37,014 bases of DNA. Origin: Pseudomonadota bacterium (GTDB taxonomy: Bacteria > Pseudomonadota > Gammaproteobacteria > Burkholderiales > Burkholderiaceae_B). Numbering within the stretch: the stretch's first letter is position 1; each line of letters begins with the position of its first letter. The stretch spans positions 1-37,014 of the forward strand of contig JAEWJD010000380.1 of the NCBI GenBank assembly GCA_023386765.1. Direction: 5' to 3'. A model generated the notes under the pieces. It worked only from the letters and a program-made list of their open reading frames with translations, did no database searches and had not been told where the DNA came from. Positions 32,407 to 37,014 of this stretch are shown in pieces. A program made the translations under genes and the position numbers.

Positions 32407-33882
32407 TCAGGGGTTGCGCCGCGCCACCTCGGCCATGCTGTCGAGCAGCACCTCGAATTTGCGCGCGATATCGTTCTCGGGCACGCAGGCATAACCTAGC
32501 AGCAGGCCGCTGCGGGCGGCTTCAGGGCTGGCGTAATAGCGCGACAGCGGACGGGTCAGCACGCCGCGCGCGTGGGCCAGTTCGACCACGGCCTTGTCGT
32601 CGATGTCATCCGGCAGATTGAGCACCAGATGCAGGCCGGCGTCGCTGGCGTCCTGATGAAGCCAGTCCTCGCCCAGCCGGCGCTGGATCAACGTGGTCAG
32701 AATGGCGCGACGACGGCCGTAAAGCATGCGCATGCGGCGGATATGCGCAGCGTAATGCCCCTCTGAGATGAAGGCCGCCAGCGCCGCGTGGGTCAGCAGA
32801 TGGCCCTCGCGATAGAGCTCGGCATGGCCGGCCTGGAAGGCCTCGGCCAGCGCCGCGGGCAGCACCAGATAGCCCACACGCAGGCCCGGGTAAAGGGTTT
32901 TGCTGAAGGTGCCAAGGTAGATCACCGGCGCCTGCGGCTCCAGTCCCTGCAAAGAGGAAATAGGCCGGCCCGAGAAGCGGAATTCGCTGTCGTAGTCGTC
33001 TTCGATGATCCAGCTTCCCCAGCGCCGTGCCAGCGCCAGCAGTTGACGGCGCCGTGCCAGCGACATCACCGACCCCAGCGGATACTGGTGCGAAGGCGTC
33101 ACGAAGATCAAGCGCGGAGGCGCCTCCACCGATTCGGCCGTCGCGGGCAACTGCATCCCTTCTGCATCGACCGGCTGAGGCGCGATGTCGATGCCATTGG
33201 CACGCAGCACCGTACGCGCGCCCCAATACCCCGGATTCTCGATCCAGGCGATATCGCCCGGCACGGCCAGCAGCCGCGAGGTCAGGTCGATGGCCTGGTG
33301 CAGCCCTTCGGTGATGATGATCTGGCTCGGGTCGCAATCGACCGAACGGGTCAGCGCCAGATGCTCGGCCAGCGCTTCGCGCAAGGCCGGCAGCCCTCCC
33401 CCGTAGGCGTAGGTCAGCAGCTCCGGCGGCGGATTGCGCCACAGGCTGCTGAAGATGCGCCCGAACTTGCGGTGCGGGAATTCGGTGACATCGGGCACGC
33501 CAGGCATGAAGGCGCCCCATTGATAGGGCGAGGCCGAGGCACGGCCGACGATATCGGCACCGCGCGGCGACAACAGCGGGCCGCTGGGGCCGCTGGCGGC
33601 ATGTCGTCGGCTTCGGCCGGTGGCCAGATAGGCGTCGGGCAGGCTGGCCGTGACAAAGGTGCCGTTGCCCTGGCGGCTATGGGTATAGCCCTCTGCCTGC
33701 AGTTGCGCGTAGACGTGCACCACGGTATTGCGGGCGATGCCCAGCTCGGCAGCCAGGTCACGGCTGGCCGGCAGGCGGCTGTCTCCGGCCAGCGTGCCGT
33801 CCAGGATGGCCTCTCGCACCGCCCGGTACAGGCGCTGGTTCATGGGGCCATCGGCCGCATCTCCCAGGCGCAGCTGCAGCAT
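32407..33882 (-). CDS. MocR/GabR-type transcriptional regulator (GntR + aminotransferase fold)
   Basis: A 491-residue chimeric regulator. The N-terminal GntR winged helix (about 1-75) contains LYRAVREAILDGTLAGDSRLPASRDLAAELGIARNTV (split: recognition helix in AAELGIARNTVVHVY). After a variable linker comes a type I aminotransferase domain that binds PLP through the Lys of LGTFSKTLYPGLR, with the cofactor Asp region IEDDYDSEFRF. It is divergent from gabTD, so it most probably activates that operon in response to GABA with PLP, as GabR does; PdxR-like function is the alternative. The ATG at 33882 gives the usual family N-terminus MLQLRL; a TTG at 33903 with AGGA suitably upstream would add seven residues. 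Confidence 0.9.
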   Translation of the reverse strand: MLQLRLGDAADGPMNQRLYRAVREAILDGTLAGDSRLPASRDLAAELGIARNTVVHVYAQLQAEGYTHSRQGNGTFVTASLPDAYLATGRSRRHAASGPSGPLLSPRGADIVGRASASPYQWGAFMPGVPDVTEFPHRKFGRIFSSLWRNPPPELLTYAYGGGLPALREALAEHLALTRSVDCDPSQIIITEGLHQAIDLTSRLLAVPGDIAWIENPGYWGARTVLRANGIDIAPQPVDAEGMQLPATAESVEAPPRLIFVTPSHQYPLGSVMSLARRRQLLALARRWGSWIIEDDYDSEFRFSGRPISSLQGLEPQAPVIYLGTFSKTLYPGLRVGYLVLPAALAEAFQAGHAELYREGHLLTHAALAAFISEGHYAAHIRRMRMLYGRRRAILTTLIQRRLGEDWLHQDASDAGLHLVLNLPDDIDDKAVVELAHARGVLTRPLSRYYASPEAARSGLLLGYACVPENDIARKFEVLLDSMAEVARRNP

Positions 33883-33922
33883 GTCGCCGACGATGGACCT
33901 CAATTGGTTCTATCCTGTTTTC

Positions 33923-33963
33923 TAAAGTGGCTCTTACAGATGGGGCCATCTTAGCATTAAAGT
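33923..33963. promoter_or_regulatory. Candidate MocR operator/promoter region of gabTD
   Basis: TAAAGT occurs twice in direct orientation (33923-33928 and 33958-33963), 35 bp apart start to start. Between them is the inverted repeat AGATGG-GG-CCATCT (33938-33951). MocR/GabR proteins commonly bind direct repeats in the divergent intergenic region. The second TAAAGT could also serve as the gabT -10, with TTACAG (33934-33939) 18 bp upstream as -35. Confidence 0.45.
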
Positions 33964-34048
33964 AAGTGTCTGATTCTCCCGGGCCGACCCCTTGTCAGGC
34001 CCGTGTTTTCGCTGCAGTGCGGCGTCTCTTTTTGCCTGTGAGGCTCTC

Positions 34049-35314
34049 ATGAAAAACCGTGATCTGAACACCCGTCGCGCTCTGGCCACTCCGCGTGGCG
34101 TGGGCGTCATGTGCGATTTCTATGCTGTGCGCGCCGAGAACGCCACGCTGTGGGATGCCGAAGGCAAGGAATATATCGACTTCGCCGGCGGGATCGCGGT
34201 GCTGAACACCGGCCACCGCCATCCGAAGGTCAAGGCGGCCATCGCCGCCCAACTCGAGAATTTCACCCATACGGCCTACCAGATCGTCCCCTATGAGGGC
34301 TACGTGGCCCTGGCCGAGCGCATCAACGCCCTGGCCCCCATCAGCGGCCTGAAGAAGACGGCCTTTTTCACCACTGGCGTCGAGGCCGTCGAGAACGCCG
34401 TCAAGATCGCCCGCGCCGCCACCGGCCGCAGCGGCGTGATCGCCTTCTCGGGCGCCTTCCATGGCCGCACCCACATGGGCATGGCCCTGACCGGCAAGGT
34501 GGCACCCTACAAGATCGATTTCGGCGCCATGCCGGCTGACATCTACCACGTGCCGTTCCCCAACGCCACCCAGGACATCTCGATCGCCGATTCGCTCAAG
34601 GCGCTGGATCTGCTGTTCAAGGTCGACATCGATCCCAAGCGGGTGGCGGCCATCATCCTCGAACCCGTGCAGGGCGAGGGCGGCTTCAACATCACGCCGC
34701 CGGAACTCATGACGGCACTGCGCAAGGTCTGCGACGAGCACGGCATCCTCTTGATCGCCGACGAAGTCCAGACCGGCTTTGCCCGTACCGGCAAGCTGTT
34801 CGCCATGGAGCACCACTCGGTGCAGGCCGACCTCATCACGATGGCCAAGAGCCTGGGCGGCGGCATGCCGATCTCGGGTGTGGTGGGCCGTGCTGAAGTG
34901 ATGGATGCCCCGGGCCCCGGCGGCCTGGGCGGCACCTACGCCGGCAACCCGCTGGCCGTGGCATCGGCCCTGGCGGTGCTCGATGTGATCGCCGAGGAAA
35001 AGCTGTGCGAGCGCTCCATGACGCTGGGCAAGCGCCTGACCGACCGCCTGAACAGCCTGCGCGCCAAGGTGCCGGGCATCGCTGATGTGCGGGCCCTGGG
35101 CTCGATGGTTGCCCTGGAGCTCAATGATGCAGCCACCGGCAAGCCGGACGCCGAGGCCGTCAAGCGCGTGCAGCAGAAAGCCATCGAGAAAGGCCTGCTG
35201 CTGCTGAGCTGCGGCGTCTACGGCAACGTGCTGCGCTTCCTGTATCCTTTGACCATTCCCGATGCGCAGTTCGATCGCGCACTGGATATCCTGGCCGAAG
35301 CCCTGAGCGCCTGA
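34049..35314 (+). CDS. gabT: 4-aminobutyrate (GABA) aminotransferase
   Basis: A 421-residue class III PLP-dependent aminotransferase. It moves the amino group of GABA to 2-oxoglutarate, giving succinate semialdehyde, the substrate of the next gene product. Motifs seen are YIDFAGGIAVLNTGHRHP, the PLP-phosphate region TTGVEAVENAVKIAR, FSGAFHGRTHMGMALTG, EPVQGEGGF, IADEVQTGFARTG and the Schiff-base Lys267 in MAKSLGGGMPISG. The length equals the E. coli enzyme within a few residues. GAGG lies six bases before the ATG at 34049; the open frame extends upstream to 33992 without family match. 5-Aminovalerate is a possible second substrate. Confidence 0.97.
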   Translation: MKNRDLNTRRALATPRGVGVMCDFYAVRAENATLWDAEGKEYIDFAGGIAVLNTGHRHPKVKAAIAAQLENFTHTAYQIVPYEGYVALAERINALAPISGLKKTAFFTTGVEAVENAVKIARAATGRSGVIAFSGAFHGRTHMGMALTGKVAPYKIDFGAMPADIYHVPFPNATQDISIADSLKALDLLFKVDIDPKRVAAIILEPVQGEGGFNITPPELMTALRKVCDEHGILLIADEVQTGFARTGKLFAMEHHSVQADLITMAKSLGGGMPISGVVGRAEVMDAPGPGGLGGTYAGNPLAVASALAVLDVIAEEKLCERSMTLGKRLTDRLNSLRAKVPGIADVRALGSMVALELNDAATGKPDAEAVKRVQQKAIEKGLLLLSCGVYGNVLRFLYPLTIPDAQFDRALDILAEALSA

Positions 35315-35337
35315 TTCCAGCTATCTGATTCAAACTT

Positions 35338-35365
35338 GCGCGGGATGGAGATTTCCATCCCGCGC
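35338..35365 (+). other. Perfect intercistronic hairpin between gabT and gabD
   Basis: GCGCGGGATGGA (35338-35349) pairs with TCCATCCCGCGC (35354-35365), a 12-bp perfect stem with a 4-base GATT loop. It is in the 74-bp gap, ending about 10 bases before the gabD ribosome-binding site (GGAG at 35377-35380). There is no U-tract, so a stability or processing element is more likely than a terminator. Confidence 0.6.
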
Positions 35366-35388
35366 GCGTCTTCTGCGGAGCCAATTAC

Positions 35389-36852
35389 ATGTCCCTGAAC
35401 CACACCCTGCAGCGCCCCGACCTGCTGCGCGACGCCTGCTATCTGGATGGCAAGTGGGTCGCCGCCTCCGGCGCCACCATCCCGGTGGCCAACCCCTCGA
35501 CCGGCAAGGCGATCGTGGCCGTGCCCAAGCTGGGCCGCAAGGAAGCCGAGGCCGCCATCGCCCATGCCGAGCGCGCGCTGCCCGCCTGGGCCGCCAAAAC
35601 CGGCAAGGAACGTGCTGCGGTGCTGCTGAAGTGGGCCAACCTGATGCTCCAGCACCAGCAGGACCTGGCCACCATCATGACCTCCGAACAGGGCAAGCCC
35701 CTGCCCGAGGCAGCTGGCGAAATCGCCTATGCCGCTTCCTTTCTGGAGTGGTTTTCCGAAGAAGCCAAGCGCGTCGATGGCGACATCCTGCAAAGCCCGA
35801 AGGCAGGCCAGCGCATCATGGTGCTCAAGCAGCCCATCGGTGTAACCGCCGCGATCACGCCCTGGAACTTCCCCGCCGCCATGATCACCCGCAAGGTCGG
35901 CCCCGCCCTGGCCGCCGGCTGCACCATGGTGGTCAAGCCCGCCCAGCAGACGCCGCTCACGGCCCTGGCCCTGGCCGTGCTGGCCGAAGAGGCCGGCGTG
36001 CCGGCCGGCGTGTTCCAGGTCATCACCGGCAGCTCGCGCGAGATCGGAGCGGCCCTGTGCGAAAGCGACGTGGTGCGCAAGCTGAGCTTCACGGGCTCGA
36101 CCGAAGTCGGCCGCACGCTGATGGAGCAATGCGCCCCCACCATCAAGAAGCTGTCGCTCGAACTGGGCGGCAACGCGCCCTTCATCGTGTTCGACGACGC
36201 CGACCTTGACCGCGCGGTGGACGGCATCCTGGCCTCCAAGTATCGCAACGCCGGCCAGACCTGCGTGTGCGCCAACCGCATCTATGTTCAGGCTGGCGTC
36301 TACGAAGACGTGCTCAAGCGCCTGACCGACAAGGTCCAGGCCATGAAGGTCGGCGACGGCTTCGAGCAAGGCGTCACGCAAGGCCCCCTGATCGACGACG
36401 CTGCGGTGGCCAAGGTCCGTGAGCACATCGCTGACGCCGTGGACAAGGGCGCCAAGATCGTGACCGGCGGCAAGCCCCATGCACTGGGCGGCAACTTCTT
36501 CGAGCCCACCATCGTGCGCGACGTGACGCAATCCATGCTGTTCGCAAGCGAAGAAACCTTCGGTCCGGTGGCCCCGATCTTCAAGTTCGACAATGAAGAC
36601 GAAGTCATCAAGCACGCCAACGACACCATCTTCGGTCTGGCCGCCTACTTCTTCACGCGCGATTACGCGCGGGTGTGGCGTGTCTCCGAGGCCCTGGAAT
36701 ACGGCATCGTCGGCATCAACACCGGCCTGATTTCGAGCGAAGTCGGCCCCTTCGGTGGCGTCAAGCAATCCGGCCTGGGCCGTGAAGGCTCCAAGTACGG
36801 CATCGAAGACTACCTCGAGCTGAAGTACCTCTGCGTGGATCTGGGCGCCTGA
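35389..36852 (+). CDS. gabD: NAD(P)+-dependent succinate-semialdehyde dehydrogenase
   Basis: A 487-residue aldehyde dehydrogenase that oxidises succinate semialdehyde to succinate, feeding GABA carbon into the TCA cycle; it follows gabT in an evident operon. Seen are the cofactor-binding TPWNFPAAMITRK and FTGSTEVGR, catalytic Glu258 (LELGGNAPF), catalytic Cys292 in GQTCVCANR, a second cysteine two residues later typical of GabD-type enzymes, SEETFGPVAP and the C-terminal GVKQSGLGREGS. A GGAG ribosome-binding site precedes the ATG. Glutarate-semialdehyde activity is possible. A strong terminator follows. Confidence 0.97.
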   Translation: MSLNHTLQRPDLLRDACYLDGKWVAASGATIPVANPSTGKAIVAVPKLGRKEAEAAIAHAERALPAWAAKTGKERAAVLLKWANLMLQHQQDLATIMTSEQGKPLPEAAGEIAYAASFLEWFSEEAKRVDGDILQSPKAGQRIMVLKQPIGVTAAITPWNFPAAMITRKVGPALAAGCTMVVKPAQQTPLTALALAVLAEEAGVPAGVFQVITGSSREIGAALCESDVVRKLSFTGSTEVGRTLMEQCAPTIKKLSLELGGNAPFIVFDDADLDRAVDGILASKYRNAGQTCVCANRIYVQAGVYEDVLKRLTDKVQAMKVGDGFEQGVTQGPLIDDAAVAKVREHIADAVDKGAKIVTGGKPHALGGNFFEPTIVRDVTQSMLFASEETFGPVAPIFKFDNEDEVIKHANDTIFGLAAYFFTRDYARVWRVSEALEYGIVGINTGLISSEVGPFGGVKQSGLGREGSKYGIEDYLELKYLCVDLGA

Positions 36853-36871
36853 TTCCGGCCCGCGCAAAGCA

Positions 36872-36905
36872 AAGCCCCCTGGCCTGACGGCCAGGGGGCT
36901 TTTTT
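36872..36905 (+). terminator. Rho-independent terminator of gabTD
   Basis: AAGCCCCCTGGCC (36872-36884) pairs perfectly with GGCCAGGGGGCTT around a TGAC loop, and the run of T continues to 36905. The A-rich 5' side may let it serve the converging gene too. Confidence 0.9.
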
Positions 36906-36920
36906 ACGCACAGGCGTTTC

Positions 36921-37014
36921 TCAGGCGGGCTTGCGCGCACTCTCGGCGCGAAACGCCTGGATACGCGCCTTCAGGCCCGGCTCGGCCGCCGAGCGCACCA
37001 GCGCGGCCATGTCG
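36921..37014 (-). CDS. Unidentified gene, last 30 codons (5' part outside window)
   Basis: An open minus-strand frame enters at the window edge and ends in TGA at 36923-36921, 16 bases from the gabD terminator. The visible end reads DMAALVRSAAEPGLKARIQ and closes with FRAESARKPA, an amphipathic, alanine-rich C-terminus. The placement converging on gabD with a shared terminator supports a real gene, but 30 residues are not enough to name a family. Confidence 0.55.
   Translation of the reverse strand, partial: DMAALVRSAAEPGLKARIQAFRAESARKPA

Noticed and set aside
35218..36867. 549-codon frame antisense to gabD
   Set aside because: Gly/His/Val-rich shadow translation; gabD has intact catalytic residues on the plus strand.
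1..37014. CRISPR arrays, tRNAs, insertion sequences, prophage
   Set aside because: Scanning by eye showed no regularly spaced repeats, no tRNA-like arms with CCA-proximal patterns, no transposase or integrase motifs and no terminal inverted repeats. A tRNA or repeat finder would be the decisive test.

Overview
The window is a GC-rich (roughly 60-65%) bacterial chromosome segment packed with genes. The combination points to a betaproteobacterium of the order Burkholderiales, most likely Alcaligenaceae (Bordetella/Achromobacter relatives): AcnB plus AcnA, DUF2863 followed by earP-efp with an EF-P that carries Arg32, a small Burkholderiales-type porin, several TonB-dependent siderophore receptors, and a MocR-gabTD locus. 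I infer this from protein family resemblance and gene order, not from a database search. No rRNA, tRNA, CRISPR array, insertion sequence or prophage is recognisable.

Left third (1-9.7 kb). The window opens inside acnB (aconitase B, C-terminal part) and reaches acnA (aconitase A) at 6.9-9.6 kb. Between them lie a comparatively AT-rich NERD-nuclease/SF1-helicase gene, a convergent siderophore receptor with a Fur-box-like promoter, and a small transglycosylase-like lipoprotein. The helicase is the best candidate for a laterally acquired or defence-type gene in the window.

Centre (9.7-17 kb). A YgiD/DODA-type dioxygenase runs convergent to acnA across a 16-bp perfect-stem terminator. Next come DUF2863, earP and efp. 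EarP is the dTDP-rhamnose-dependent glycosyltransferase that modifies EF-P Arg32, and that arginine is present here, so enzyme and substrate are adjacent. On the minus strand follow a porin, a DUF1178 zinc-ribbon-like protein and an orphan CpaE/TadZ-like protein with a degenerate P-loop.

Right-centre (17-28.2 kb), all minus strand until DUF72. A four-gene peptide-type ABC importer (substrate-binding lipoprotein, two permeases, dual ATPase) has all three internal junctions overlapping by 4 bp (ATGA, GTGA, ATGA), indicating tight translational coupling. Upstream are a membrane-anchored staphylococcal-nuclease-like protein, a CorA metal channel and a UvrD/PcrA-like helicase. A LexA-box-like sequence lies between that helicase and the divergent DUF72 gene.

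Right end (28.2-37 kb). A complete iron-starvation cell-surface signalling cassette reads FecI-like sigma factor, FecR-like anti-sigma regulator, then STN-domain TonB-dependent receptor, with a Fur-box-like site ahead of the sigma gene. Then comes a MocR/GabR-type regulator divergent from gabT-gabD (GABA transaminase and succinate-semialdehyde dehydrogenase). Their intergenic region carries a direct repeat and an inverted repeat suited to a MocR operator, and an unusually perfect hairpin separates gabT from gabD. The window ends in the last 30 codons of an unidentified minus-strand gene.

I see no clear multi-gene system that is certainly undescribed. The items most worth following are the NERD-helicase, the substrate-binding lipoprotein with a second C-terminal membrane anchor, the orphan TadZ, the LexA-box helicase/DUF72 junction and the gab regulatory RNA/DNA elements.
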